Of a DNA stretch of 64,000 bases, positions 49,675 to 59,025 are shown piece after piece. Each line of letters starts with the position of its first letter. The first letter of the stretch is position 1. This stretch comes from Streptomyces physcomitrii (GTDB taxonomy: Bacteria; Actinomycetota; Actinomycetes; Streptomycetales; Streptomycetaceae), in the NCBI RefSeq assembly GCF_012273655.1, contig NZ_JAAWWP010000010.1, positions 186,001 to 250,000 of the forward strand, given 5' to 3'. Made by a program: the position numbers and the translations under genes. The notes beneath the pieces are model-generated. The model did not search any database and was not told where the DNA came from. It was given only the letters and a program-made list of their open reading frames with translations.

Positions 49675-49998
49675 GCCGCCCCGAGGTGCGTCCGTGCCCG
49701 CGCACGGGTTGCCCTCGGACCCGCGACCTGGCGGTACGGGGGCACTGCGGCTCCGTAGGCTCTGCTGACGCCTGCTCCGGGTGTGGTCATGCCGGCTCAC
49801 CTCACCTTGGGTGACCACCGCGATGGGCGGGGACCCTGTCAGGTTCCCGGAGGGCACTGACGGCACGTCAGACGACTACCGGCCATTGTCCAGACCATTC
49901 ATGGTGGTGATTCCCGGGGCGAAGAACGGACCCCCGCGGACGGCCGCCCGACCAGGACCCCTCGGCCGCCGGTCCGCGTCCCCCTCCCCACGCACTCC

Positions 49999-50343
49999 CT
50001 ACGGCCGAGCCCGCCGCCCCGCCACCCCAGGCACCGCACGCTGCCCCCCGGGCAGGCCCCGCTGCCCCGGCACCACGTGCTGCGCCCCCGGTCTCGGTGC
50101 CGCGGGTGTGCGCATGCGGCGGCCGAGGGCGATGCCCAGTTGGAAGCGGTTGTCGACGCCGAGGGTGTCCATCAGGGAGCGGAGGATGTTGGTCACGGTA
50201 CGGGGGCTGACCCCGAGGCGGTGGGCGGCACTGGCGTCCGTGTGGCCGGCGATCAGCAGGGAGATGAGTCTGCGCTGCCGTTCGTCGAGCGGCAGTGTCT
50301 TCTCTTCCCTGCCGCACAGCGGCCGTTCGAGCCTGCGGTCCAT
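49999..50343 (-). CDS. small LuxR-type DNA-binding protein
   Basis: 114 residues from ATG with GGGAGGGG upstream. It is little more than a LuxR/NarL helix-turn-helix (about 20-85): LDERQRRLISLLIAGHTDAS, AAHRLGVSPRTVTNILRSLM, DTLGVDNRFQLGIALGRRM, followed by an Arg/Pro-rich tail. There is no receiver domain, so control must come from its own level or a partner. A perfect 18-bp hairpin lies 28 bases upstream of the start. Confidence 0.83.
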   Translation of the reverse strand: MDRRLERPLCGREEKTLPLDERQRRLISLLIAGHTDASAAHRLGVSPRTVTNILRSLMDTLGVDNRFQLGIALGRRMRTPAAPRPGAQHVVPGQRGLPGGQRAVPGVAGRRARP

Positions 50344-50370
50344 CCGGGTCCCCTCCCTGAGCGCGTCCCC

Positions 50371-50410
50371 GGGCACCGTGCCCCTCGGAGTGCCGAGGGG
50401 CACGGTGCCC
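50371..50410 (-). terminator. perfect 18-bp hairpin between the methyltransferase and LuxR genes
   Basis: 50371-50388 pairs without mismatch with 50393-50410, loop AGTG. It is 171 bases beyond the methyltransferase stop and 28 bases before the LuxR start, so it may be that gene's terminator or a structured leader of the regulator. Confidence 0.65.
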
Positions 50411-50580
50411 GGCTGATCCGAGCTTGGGGTGTGATCCGTTCCAGAAGCCAGGAAAGCCGGGCTGTTGGGGACGCTGGAATACGAAAAGGGGTGCTGAGCT
50501 GCGCAAACATGGGCCGCCTGGAACGGGTGACTGGGACGGCCCGGGCCCGGCGGCGAGGGCGGAGTCACCCCCGCCGGGTG

Positions 50581-51651
50581 CTAGTCGGCCGGGGCCGCCT
50601 CGATCAGCCGGAACGCCTGCGGCGGCGGGAGGCTGCTGAAGACCGGGGCCTGGAAGCCCGCCGCGCGGCAGAGCGCGGTGAAGTCCTCCTCGGTGCGTTC
50701 CCGGCCGCCGAGGTTCACCAGCATGTTCAGATCGCTGAGGTACATCAGGGGCGGGGCGCCGGGCGGGACCACCGCGGGCAGCGTCGGCTCGACGAGCAGC
50801 AGCCGGCCCTCGGGCGGCAGCACGGCCCGGCAGTGGCCGAGGATCCGGGTGCACTGCTCGTCGTTCCAGTCGTGCACGACGCTCTTCAGCAGATAGAGGT
50901 CGCCGCCCTCGGGCACGGAGGCGAAGAAGTCGCCCGCCACACAGGAGGCGCGGTCGGCCACGCCCGCGCGCGCGAAGGTCCCGGCGGCCTGGGCGAGCCC
51001 CTCCTCGGTGTCGTAGACCACGCCGCGCAGGCCGGGGTGCTCGCGCAGGATCGCGGCGAGCAGCGTGCCGTCACCGCCGCCGACGTCGACCACGGTCCGG
51101 AACCGCCCGAAGTCGTAGGCGCCCGGCAGCACGGCCGCCGCCAGCCGCGAGCCCTGGCTCATGGAGGCGTTGAACTGGGCCGAGAGCGCGGGGTGTTGCT
51201 TCAGATGGGAGAAGAAGTCGGTGCCGAACACCGCGTCGAAGGAGGGTGCGCCGCTGCGCACGCTGTCGCCCAGGTGGTCCCAGGCGCGCAGCATCACCGG
51301 ATCGGCGAACATCCGCACGAAGGCGGCCAGCGAGTCGGGGCGCGAGGTGCCGAGCAGGGCGCCGGTCGCGGTGAGCGCGAAGACGCCCTGCCGCCGCTCC
51401 TGGAGCAGTCCGAGCGCCGTGAGGGCGCGCAACAGCCGGTGCACGGACCGCGGTTCGGCCTCGCAGCCCTCGGCGACCGCCTCCGGCGTGCTCTCCCCCT
51501 CGCCGATCAGGTCGGCGATCCCCAACTCCACGGCGGTGTACACCGTCCGGGCCGCCATCGCCCCGAACATCAACTGCACCACACTGCCCGGCTGGGGCAC
51601 CTCCGCACCCGGCGCCCCGGCCGCTCCCCGCTCCGCTTCTCCCGTTGCCAT
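50581..51651 (-). CDS. SAM-dependent O-methyltransferase (acetylserotonin-OMT type)
   Basis: 356 residues from ATG with AGGGGAG upstream. An N-terminal dimerisation/winged-helix domain (VVQLMFGAMAARTVYTAVEL, RLLRALTALGLL) precedes a Rossmann domain with SAM loop VVDVGGGDGTLL (187-198) and catalytic His260 in LKSVVHDWNDEQC. Enzymes of this kind methylate hydroxyls of polyketides and other aromatics in secondary metabolism. An iron-box-like element lies 90 bases upstream. No biosynthetic partner genes are nearby except the AMP-ligase at 54.3 kb. Confidence 0.92.
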   Translation of the reverse strand: MATGEAERGAAGAPGAEVPQPGSVVQLMFGAMAARTVYTAVELGIADLIGEGESTPEAVAEGCEAEPRSVHRLLRALTALGLLQERRQGVFALTATGALLGTSRPDSLAAFVRMFADPVMLRAWDHLGDSVRSGAPSFDAVFGTDFFSHLKQHPALSAQFNASMSQGSRLAAAVLPGAYDFGRFRTVVDVGGGDGTLLAAILREHPGLRGVVYDTEEGLAQAAGTFARAGVADRASCVAGDFFASVPEGGDLYLLKSVVHDWNDEQCTRILGHCRAVLPPEGRLLLVEPTLPAVVPPGAPPLMYLSDLNMLVNLGGRERTEEDFTALCRAAGFQAPVFSSLPPPQAFRLIEAAPAD

Positions 51652-51740
51652 GCGCGCTCTCCCCTTCGAAAGTCGGCCTGCGAGTCGTCGAGCTTCCCGG
51701 GCGCGGACGGCAGGGAGCCGACCCGCACCCGCGACTCAAC

Positions 51741-51759
51741 ATAGGCAAGCCTAACCTCA
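51741..51759 (-). promoter_or_regulatory. iron box-like element upstream of the methyltransferase
   Basis: On the minus strand TGAGGTTAGGCTTGCCTAT matches the DmdR1/IdeR/DtxR consensus TTAGGTTAGGCTAACCTAA at 15 of 19 positions, with AGGTTAGGCT exact and CCTA on the other side. It ends 90 bases before the methyltransferase ATG, suiting repression by iron. Confidence 0.65.
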
Positions 51760-51898
51760 CTTGGGATCGCCGGAGCGGATACGCCGACGAGGGGCCAAGT
51801 ACAACAGGCTGAGGGGCAGGGAGAGTTACCCAACCGACCTGCGGACGTCGGGAGTTGAGCCGAGTCAGCAGCGGAGACTGCCCCCGCGGGACACGCAA

Positions 51899-51937
51899 CG
51901 GGCCCGGTACGGAGGTGAGTTCCCCGTACCGGGCCCG
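51899..51937 (-). terminator. terminator after the Ser/Thr kinase gene
   Basis: A perfect 14-bp inverted repeat (51899-51912 with 51924-51937), loop of 11 bases, 125 bases beyond the kinase stop. Confidence 0.65.
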
Positions 51938-52061
51938 CCGCCGGGCCGCGCCCGAAACCGCTCGCCGCCGCCGATCCGCCGCTCGCGCCCGTCCACTCGC
52001 CGACTCGTCAACTCATGGGGCCCACAGGGCACATGGATGTCGGCTCACGGACCACCGTCTT

Positions 52062-53924
52062 CTACTCGTCGTCCTTCGGCGGCTCGGCGTTGCGCCAGAT
52101 CGTGAGGTCGAGGGTGAGGTACCTGCTGGGGTCGTTCGCCCCGGACTTGCCCCGGTAGGTCGCCACCGCGACATGGCCCGAGTTGCTCATCACGCAGACC
52201 TGCGAGCCGTTGGTGAGCTGGTCGAGGCCGATCTCCTCGGTGTAGCGGGTCTCCCCGCGGCAGGTTTCGAGGGAGCCCTTCTGCGAGTTGTTCAGCAGCA
52301 CCAGCTTGCCGTTGTCGGTGCCGAGACGGTTCTCCAGGTCCGCGCCGTCGCTGTAGTCGTAGAAGAGGTCGCCGCCGCTGTAGCTCGCCCCGCTGTCCTC
52401 GCCGTCGATCGGGTTCGGCGGGGCGTCGGCGAGCATCACGTAGTAGTTGTCGGTGATGTCGATGCCCTGGTACGAGACCGGCTTCGGGTCCGGCCGGTCC
52501 TTGCCGCCCGAGGAGCCGCCGTCGGAGGAACCGCCGCCGGAGCTGCTGGTGCCGGGCGACTTGGCGTCGTCCTTCTCGGAGTCGTCGGGCACCAGCGCGC
52601 CGATGACCGCGAGGACCACGATGGCGCCCACGATCGAGGCCGCGACGATCAGCCCCGGCCTGCGCTTCTTCGGCTGCGGCGGCATGCCCCAGGGCTGCGG
52701 CCCGCCGATCACCGGCGGCGGGGTGGGCACGAAGCCGCCGCTGCTGAAAGGCGGCGGGGTGCCGTGGTTGAAGGGCGGCGGGGTGCCGTGGTTCACCGGC
52801 GGCGGGGTGTGGTAGCCCGGCGCGGGCGTCGGCGGCGGGGTGCGGTACCCGGGCGGCATCATGCCCGGGGCGGACCCCGCGGTCTGGGTCGGCGCGGAGG
52901 GCGGGCCGAAACCGGTGGGCGCGTACGGGCCTGCGGCGCCCGGCGGCGGGGTGTGCGGGGAGTGCTCGGTCGGGGTCGGCGGGGCGGTGGGCTGCGGCGG
53001 CGGGGTCTTGGCCGGCTCGGGCAGCCTCAGCCGCTCGGTGATGGAACCGGCGACCGCCTGCGGCAGCCAGTCCTCGCCCTGCCGCAGCGGGGTGGGCGAG
53101 AGCTCGTGGCACAGCTCGATGACCTCGGGCAGCGTGGGCCGGTCCGCCGGGTCGCGGCTGAGGCAGCGGGTCACCAGCGGCCGCAGTTCCTCGGGCAGCC
53201 TGCTGAGGTCGGGGTCCTCGTGCACGATCCGGTAGAGCACCGCGTGCGAGGGGCCGTCACCGTAGGCGGGCGCGCCGATCGCCGCGTAGGCCGCGATCTG
53301 GCCGAGCGCGAAGATGTCCGTCGCGGGCGTGACCGTACCGGCCGCCGCCTGTTCCGGCGCCATGAAGGAGGGAGTGCCGACGGTGACGCCGTTGCCGGTG
53401 AGCGCGGTGGCGTCGGCGGCGCGGGCGATGCCGAAGTCGATGACGCGGGGCCCGTCGGAGGCGAGCAGGACGTTGGCGGGCTTCAGGTCGCGGTGGACGA
53501 TGCCCGCCCCGTGGATGACGTGCAGCGCCTCCGCGACGCCGACCGTCAGCAACAGCACGCTGCGCAGCGGCAGTCCGCCGTGCCGGGAGACGGCGTGGGC
53601 CAGGGAGGGGCCCGGTACGTAGGCGGTGGCGAGCCAGGGCTGCGCGCCCTCGGTGTCGCAGTCGATGACGGGCGCGGTGTACAGGCCCTGCACCCGCTGC
53701 GCGGCGTGCACCTCCTGCTGGAAGCGGCGCCGGAACTCCGGGTCCTCACTGAACTCGGGCCGGATCACCTTCAGCGCGATGGGCCGCCCGCCGGGCGTGT
53801 ACGTGAGGTACACCTTGCCCATGCCGCCCGCGCCCAGCACGGCCGCGAGACGGTAGCCACCGACAACGGCCGGGTCGTCTTCCTTCAGCGGCTGGAAGAG
53901 ATCGGCCGAAGGTGCACTGCTCAT
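52062..53924 (-). CDS. membrane Ser/Thr protein kinase (PknB-like)
   Basis: 620 residues. Kinase domain ~22-275: glycine loop LGAGGMGKVY, Lys52 in IALKVI, catalytic HRDLKPANVLL with Asp146, DFG Asp163 and activation segment to APE (TALTGNGVTVGTPSFMAPE). A long Pro/Gly/Thr linker (~285-415) contains tandem NHGTPPPF units. One membrane segment (about 422-446, LIVAASIVGAIVVLAVIGAL) leads to an extracellular part with Ser/Gly linker and a folded domain (about 480-620) that is not PASTA. Its start region is duplicated at 59.4 kb. Likely senses an external cue and signals inwards by phosphorylation. Confidence 0.93.
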   Translation of the reverse strand: MSSAPSADLFQPLKEDDPAVVGGYRLAAVLGAGGMGKVYLTYTPGGRPIALKVIRPEFSEDPEFRRRFQQEVHAAQRVQGLYTAPVIDCDTEGAQPWLATAYVPGPSLAHAVSRHGGLPLRSVLLLTVGVAEALHVIHGAGIVHRDLKPANVLLASDGPRVIDFGIARAADATALTGNGVTVGTPSFMAPEQAAAGTVTPATDIFALGQIAAYAAIGAPAYGDGPSHAVLYRIVHEDPDLSRLPEELRPLVTRCLSRDPADRPTLPEVIELCHELSPTPLRQGEDWLPQAVAGSITERLRLPEPAKTPPPQPTAPPTPTEHSPHTPPPGAAGPYAPTGFGPPSAPTQTAGSAPGMMPPGYRTPPPTPAPGYHTPPPVNHGTPPPFNHGTPPPFSSGGFVPTPPPVIGGPQPWGMPPQPKKRRPGLIVAASIVGAIVVLAVIGALVPDDSEKDDAKSPGTSSSGGGSSDGGSSGGKDRPDPKPVSYQGIDITDNYYVMLADAPPNPIDGEDSGASYSGGDLFYDYSDGADLENRLGTDNGKLVLLNNSQKGSLETCRGETRYTEEIGLDQLTNGSQVCVMSNSGHVAVATYRGKSGANDPSRYLTLDLTIWRNAEPPKDDE

Positions 53925-54174
53925 GACGAACCATCCCCTGTTGGCGGCAGCGCGGATCCTGCCTGTTCCCCGAAGTCAACCGGGAGCGTACCGAATTCCC
54001 GCTCCGCTCCTTTCCGCCCCTCGGCAACAATCCCGCCACAGAACGCCGTTCGGTTTCCCGCCACGCGCCGAGTGCCCGGATTGTCCGCCCGCGCCGCCGA
54101 GTCCGCAGGTCAGCCCGCCGTGCCGCCGCCGGGCAGCTCGCCCGGTCCGGACACCGACCGGTGCGGACCGGGAG
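53886..54174. repeat. copy A of a diverged direct repeat (kinase start + relic of polyampholyte gene end)
   Basis: Aligns with 59445-59740 at a constant offset of 5559-5566 bases. Shared landmarks: CAGCGGCTGGAA, GGTGCACTGC, GCGCGGATC/CGCGGATC, CCCCGAAGTCA, GCGTACCGAATTC and GTCCG[G/A]ACACCGAC[C/T]GGTGC. In this copy the left end is the living start of the kinase; the right end (about 54120-54174) is a broken remnant of the 3' end of the polyampholyte gene (minus-strand HRSVSGPGE versus HQSVFGPGE). The whole 53925-54292 stretch carries no other gene. Confidence 0.85.
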
Positions 54175-54292
54175 CGGGGGCCGGCGGATGCTCTCGCCGC
54201 CCGGCCGTGTCCCCGGACCCGGCACACCCCCCATGGCGTCGTGGGGAGGCGGCCGGGCCGGGGGTGGCCTGCGGACGGGCGGCGGGTGCGGG

Positions 54293-55933
54293 TCAGTAGA
54301 CGGTGACGCTGGCGCGGGTCAGGCCGAGGCGGTCCTGGACCTGCTTCTTGTCGGGCTTGCCGACCGCGTTCAGCGGCATCTCGGGGAGCAGGTGCAGCTC
54401 GCTCGGCGCGTAGAGAGGGCCCTTGTGGGAGGTGACGAACTCGCGGATCAGGGCCGGGTCCAGGGTCCGGCCGGGTGCCGGGACGATCGCGGCGTGCACC
54501 TCCTCGGCGTCGTCCGGGCGGCGGACGCCGAACACCATGCACTCCTGGACGTCGGGGTGGGTCAGCAGGAAGCCCTCCAGTTCGGCGGGGAAGACCTGGT
54601 GGCTCCCGGCGAGTTTGATCACCTCCTTGTAGCGGCCGCAGAGGAAGAGGTAGCCCTCCTCGTCGAGGTAGCCCGCGTCCCCGGTCCGCAGCCAGCCGTC
54701 GCTCAGCACCTCGGCGCTGAGCGCGGGCTGCTCCCAGTAGCCGCTCATGAGCTGCCAGGACCGCACCCGGATCTCTCCGACCTCTCCCACGGGCAGCCGC
54801 CGGCCCGCGGCGTCGCGGACCACGAGTTCCACCCCGGGTATCGGGCGGCCCGCGGTGATCTGGCCCATCCGGCCGATCCGCCGGTGCTCGTGCGGCCCGG
54901 CCTCGCAGATCAGGCCGACCTCGGTCTGCCCGTACCAGCCGTGGAGCACCGGGCCGAAGACCTCCGCGGCGCGTTCCGCGCGGGCCGGGGACAGCAGGTG
55001 CCCGCCGTAGCCGAGCCAGCGCAGGCTTCCGGTGCCGGCCGTACCGGCGCGGGGGTGGTCGAGCAGCTGTCCCAGCATGGGCGAGAGCAGCCAGACGTCG
55101 GTGACCCGCTCCCGCTCGATGGTGTCGAGCACGGCGCCGGGGTCGAAGCCGCGGTGCAGGACCACCCGTCCGCCCGCCAGCAGGACGCCGTCCACGGTGG
55201 TCCCCGCGGAGTGGGCGATGGAGGCGCAGGCGAGGAAGCAGAGGGCCTCGCCGTCCTCGCCGGGGCGGGGCGGGCGGGAACGCATCAGGGCGGCGCGGTC
55301 GGTGACGACCCTCAGGTACTTCTCGAAGGTCACGCAGACGTTCTTGGGGGTTCCGGTGCTCCCGCCGGTCATCCGGATGCACCAGTCGTCCTCGGGCCGG
55401 GCGGCGCTCGCGACCGGTGTGCCGGAGCGGCGGGCGGCGCAGGCGGTGAGGTCCGCTGCCGGTCCCCCGGGCCCGCCCGGACCGAGGAAGAGCACAGGCC
55501 CCAGGACCTGCTGGGACAGCAGGCTGCCGGCCAGGTCCCGCAGTGCCGGGTCGACCAGCCACATGGTGGTGCCGACGCTCCGCCCGATGCGCGCCACGAC
55601 CTCCGGGGCGAGCTGGGTGTGGATGACCTCGTGCAGGAAGGCGACCCGGGCGCCGAGCAGGTTCGCCGCGTAGCGGGTGACCAGCGCCTCCGGCCGGTTG
55701 CCCGACAGGACGGCCAGGGTGCTGCCCCGGCCCACGCCCCGCGCGGCCAGTTCGGCCGCTGTGCGGTACACGTCCTCGTACAGGGTCCCGGCGGTGGTGC
55801 GGCGCCCGTCCGGATCGGTGAGGACGGTGCGGCCGGGGTCGGCGGCGAGCGCTTCCAGGACTGCCTCGACGTAGTTGCGGAACGGAGGCGGAGAGTCCGG
55901 TGCGGCCGGTGTCCCCGCAGCGCTCTGGGTCAT
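54293..55933 (-). CDS. AMP-forming acyl-CoA synthetase/ligase-like enzyme
   Basis: 546 residues from ATG at 55933 (GAGGAAG upstream). ANL fold: P-loop IRMTGGSTGTPKNV, A5 HGWYGQTEVGL, GWLRTGDAGYLDEEGYLF, hinge FLCGRYKEVIKLAGSHQVFP and C-terminal catalytic Lys in NAVGKPDKKQV. N-terminal RTVLTDPDGRRTTAGTLYED is usual for CoA ligases. It resembles stand-alone aryl or medium-chain acid ligases; substrate cannot be read by eye. It lies within the 5.2-kb block bounded by the duplicated segments, 161 bases downstream of the PBP-domain gene on the same strand. Confidence 0.88.
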   Translation of the reverse strand: MTQSAAGTPAAPDSPPPFRNYVEAVLEALAADPGRTVLTDPDGRRTTAGTLYEDVYRTAAELAARGVGRGSTLAVLSGNRPEALVTRYAANLLGARVAFLHEVIHTQLAPEVVARIGRSVGTTMWLVDPALRDLAGSLLSQQVLGPVLFLGPGGPGGPAADLTACAARRSGTPVASAARPEDDWCIRMTGGSTGTPKNVCVTFEKYLRVVTDRAALMRSRPPRPGEDGEALCFLACASIAHSAGTTVDGVLLAGGRVVLHRGFDPGAVLDTIERERVTDVWLLSPMLGQLLDHPRAGTAGTGSLRWLGYGGHLLSPARAERAAEVFGPVLHGWYGQTEVGLICEAGPHEHRRIGRMGQITAGRPIPGVELVVRDAAGRRLPVGEVGEIRVRSWQLMSGYWEQPALSAEVLSDGWLRTGDAGYLDEEGYLFLCGRYKEVIKLAGSHQVFPAELEGFLLTHPDVQECMVFGVRRPDDAEEVHAAIVPAPGRTLDPALIREFVTSHKGPLYAPSELHLLPEMPLNAVGKPDKKQVQDRLGLTRASVTVY

Positions 55934-56094
55934 GAACCACTTCCTCATGAGAACGGAAAGTTCAGGTCAGCGCGAGAAAAGCGGCGGGACGGCAGGTGCC
56001 GTCCCGGAGCGCCTGCTTACTGCCCACACCGCGCGGGGCGAAACCGGCGGTGCGCCGGGCGGCCTGCGCACCCGCCCGGGCGCTCCGCCGGCGG

Positions 56095-59025
56095 TCAGCT
56101 CTTGGGGCAGTCCTGGGCCAGCTTGTCGGTACTGCCCGCCGCTTGGCGGAGCTTCACGGTGGCTATGTTGCTCCCGTCCTTCCCGTGGCCGACCTGCATG
56201 AGGGTGATGCCGTATCCCTTGCGGGGACGGTGGGGGGCGATGCCGGTGAAGTCGATGGTGCCGGTCGCCAGCCCGCTCACCTTCTGCTGGCGCAGGTTGG
56301 CCCAGGTCTCCGCTCTGTTCCGGGGGCGCCCGTCGGCCGTGGCCGCGTGGTAGAGCACCTCGGTGGCGTCATGGGTGAGCGCGGTCTGGCCGTTGGCCAG
56401 ATCGGGTGATCTCCACGTCGCTTTGCCCTCGGGGCCGAGGTCCTTGAGGCCGAGGTCCTTCTTCACACCGGCGGGGAGCTGGTTCAGCCGGCTGTAGAAG
56501 TCGGTGCTGCGGGCGGCGGCACATTCGAGGGCGGTCAGGATCGGGTAATAGAAGGTCACATTGCGAGGAATCGGGATCGCGTCAGTATTGAGTTTGGCCT
56601 TGGACAGGTCGTCGCCGCCGAGGACGGCGATCGGGTGGTCTTCTCTGCAGTTGAAGCGCAAGCCGTTGAGGAGTGTCGTGACATCGTCGGAGCGGCCCGC
56701 GAAGTACACCGCCCTCGGGGGGATCTGGTCGTCCCCGCACATGTCCGCGATCTGGTCGTCCATGGTGGCTCTGCCGTTGGGCAGTTCGTAGTCGTCGAGC
56801 ATCGTCACGTCGAAACCGGCAGCTGTGAGCATCTCCTCCGAGTACTTCTTCTGCTCCCTGGTGTACTGGTCGTGGCTCGCGGGAGTACGAGCGAGGACCA
56901 CTGCGCGCGGCTTCGAGCCGGACTGCGACTCGTCCGCCAAGGGCTTGGCGATGCCCAGGAGTTGGTCGTTCTGCCACTTGTCCGTGGCCGCGAGTCCGAA
57001 GAAGTTGGGGTAGTCCTCGGCCAGGTTCGTACTGGAGTTGGTGCCGGAGACCACCGGGAGCGAGGCCTTCCGCAGCTCCGCCTGCACCTCCTCGCTGTCG
57101 GTCATGTCCCGGCCCATGCCGACGACGCCGACAATCGACGGGTCGCGGCGGGAGAGGTCCACGAGGCGGTCCACCAGCGTCCGCTGGTTGTACATGTCCT
57201 TGCCGCCGTTGGCGACAAGGATCTTGAGCTTGACGGACTCGTTCCGGTTGGCCCGCTGCACGGCGTAGGCACCGCGCAACTCCTCCAGGCCCTTGACAAG
57301 TTCGTCGTCGACGCCGCTGAGTGGACCCGCGTAGACGAGGGTCACGTGCGGGTCGTCACCGATCTCGGCGTTGGCCTCCCGGATCAGTTTCTGCACCTTG
57401 GCCACGCCCTCGAAGGAGACCGAGCCGGTGGCGACGCCGACGCACTCGGTGTCCTGCTGGTTCTGGGCCCTCTTCCGCACCGAGTCGTGGTTGCTCGCGA
57501 GCAGACCGCCGTCGCAGTACGTGGCGGCGCGGTGCCGGTCCTCCACCACGGCACCGGCCGCCACCGCGAGGAGCACCAGGACCAGCGCAGGGAGCGACCA
57601 CAGCCAGGTCCAGCCGGGCCGTCCGGCCCGGCTCAGCGAGGGGCGGGAGCTGCCGGGGCCCGGCGGCGCGACGGAGACCGGCACCCGGAGGACCCAGGGG
57701 AGCTGGCCGGTGGCGATGCTCGGCGACTGGTTCACCCGGCGGGCCCGGTTCCACTCCGTGTACCAGCCCGGGAGTTTGGCGTCGAGAGGGGCGGACGCAG
57801 CGCTGTTCCACTCGACCGTGTGTTGGAGGTCGTCCACACGGTCGAGGGGCACAGTCGCCACGAGGAGCAGCGGATCCAGCTCACTGCGGATGCTGCGGAT
57901 ATCGCTGAGGGCCTTGATCAGCTCGATGCCGCCGTTCCGGTCGTCGGCCTTGGGCAGCAGCAGCACGGGCGGCGTCGGGCGCTTGCGGCCGCGCAGGTCC
58001 AGACTCCAGACCCGGTGCGCGTCCCGCAGGTCCTCGCGCAGTGCGTGCACCCGCAGGTGGAGGTGGCGACGCTGGGCATCCTCGTCGGCCCCCGCCGCAG
58101 CCGCACCGTCGAGCAGGGAGCCGGCCGCTATGTCGGTGGCGACGGCGTTCAGCCGCTGGCGGACCGAGCCGGGCGGCCAGAGCCGGAGGGTCCGCCAGCG
58201 CCTCCCCTCGCGCCGGTCGGCGTGCGGCCCCTGGTTGAGGTAGGTGGTGCCGAGGAACCAGCGGATCTCCCGGCGCAGCCCCAGCAGCAGGGGCGCCTTG
58301 CCGGGCAGCACGCTGAGGACGACCACCAGGACGAGGACGAGGACGGTGAACGCCACGGCGTACCGGACATTGTCGCCGACCTGCGTCGCGAGGAGGGCGA
58401 TCAGCAGGGCGGGCACCGTCTTGGAGCCGTCCTTGGCGGCCTCCCGGAACCGGGCCGACGGGCGGGTGCCGTTGGGCCGCCAGCCCTGGGAGTTGAGCTG
58501 CCCCATCATCTGGGCCGACTGGACGTTGTCGCCGCGCAGGCCCTGGACGGCGTCCTCGATCGTCGACAGGAGGGCGCTGCGCGGGAACGGGTAGCGCCGG
58601 TACTGGCGGTTGTCGCCCACCCACGTGCTGTGCTCCACGCGGGGGTTTCCCTCCCTGGCTCCGCCCCCGAGTTCCCGTACGATCCGCAGCGCGTGGTCCC
58701 GCGCTCGCCAGACGGGGGCCTCGGGGCCGGTGCCGTCCTCTCCCCCGACCGCGAAATCGGACCGCACCTTGGCGAACGGCACGCCGTGGCTGGCGAGTTC
58801 TTCGCCGATCGGGTTGAGGATCTGCCCGAAGTCCGCGTTCTCGTCCGCCGCGTTCTCCTGGGCGGCGGGCCCCTCCGCACAGGACCGCGCAGGGTGCAGG
58901 ACCACCTCCGGGAGCGCCATCGGATTGCGCTTACGGAAACCCTGGGACAGGTCGTTCAGTATTTCGATCACTTGCTTCGTCGCGGCGAACTGCCGCCCGC
59001 TTCCCGGCTCTCCGCGCTGTGTCAA
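56095..59025 (-). CDS. large membrane protein with extracellular type I periplasmic-binding domain
   Basis: 976 residues from a TTG at 59025, chosen because GGGGGAGG lies five bases upstream; longer in-frame starts lack a ribosome site. Residues ~1-200 are a soluble domain I do not recognise (FAATKQVIEILNDLSQGFRK). A hydrophobic hairpin (~203-240) leads to a second soluble domain (~242-470) with PPVLLLPKADDRNGGIELIK. A further membrane segment (~474-495, LWSLPALVLVLLAVAAGAVV) precedes a Peripla_BP_6/LIVBP-like domain (~500-976): VTLVYAGPLSGVDDELVKGL, IVGVVGMGRDMTDSEEVQ, LPVVSGTNSSTNL, AVYFAGRSDDVTTLLNGL, YHAATADG. No ABC transporter genes are adjacent, so a receptor is more likely than a transport component. 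Confidence 0.82.
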   Translation of the reverse strand: MTQRGEPGSGRQFAATKQVIEILNDLSQGFRKRNPMALPEVVLHPARSCAEGPAAQENAADENADFGQILNPIGEELASHGVPFAKVRSDFAVGGEDGTGPEAPVWRARDHALRIVRELGGGAREGNPRVEHSTWVGDNRQYRRYPFPRSALLSTIEDAVQGLRGDNVQSAQMMGQLNSQGWRPNGTRPSARFREAAKDGSKTVPALLIALLATQVGDNVRYAVAFTVLVLVLVVVLSVLPGKAPLLLGLRREIRWFLGTTYLNQGPHADRREGRRWRTLRLWPPGSVRQRLNAVATDIAAGSLLDGAAAAGADEDAQRRHLHLRVHALREDLRDAHRVWSLDLRGRKRPTPPVLLLPKADDRNGGIELIKALSDIRSIRSELDPLLLVATVPLDRVDDLQHTVEWNSAASAPLDAKLPGWYTEWNRARRVNQSPSIATGQLPWVLRVPVSVAPPGPGSSRPSLSRAGRPGWTWLWSLPALVLVLLAVAAGAVVEDRHRAATYCDGGLLASNHDSVRKRAQNQQDTECVGVATGSVSFEGVAKVQKLIREANAEIGDDPHVTLVYAGPLSGVDDELVKGLEELRGAYAVQRANRNESVKLKILVANGGKDMYNQRTLVDRLVDLSRRDPSIVGVVGMGRDMTDSEEVQAELRKASLPVVSGTNSSTNLAEDYPNFFGLAATDKWQNDQLLGIAKPLADESQSGSKPRAVVLARTPASHDQYTREQKKYSEEMLTAAGFDVTMLDDYELPNGRATMDDQIADMCGDDQIPPRAVYFAGRSDDVTTLLNGLRFNCREDHPIAVLGGDDLSKAKLNTDAIPIPRNVTFYYPILTALECAAARSTDFYSRLNQLPAGVKKDLGLKDLGPEGKATWRSPDLANGQTALTHDATEVLYHAATADGRPRNRAETWANLRQQKVSGLATGTIDFTGIAPHRPRKGYGITLMQVGHGKDGSNIATVKLRQAAGSTDKLAQDCPKS

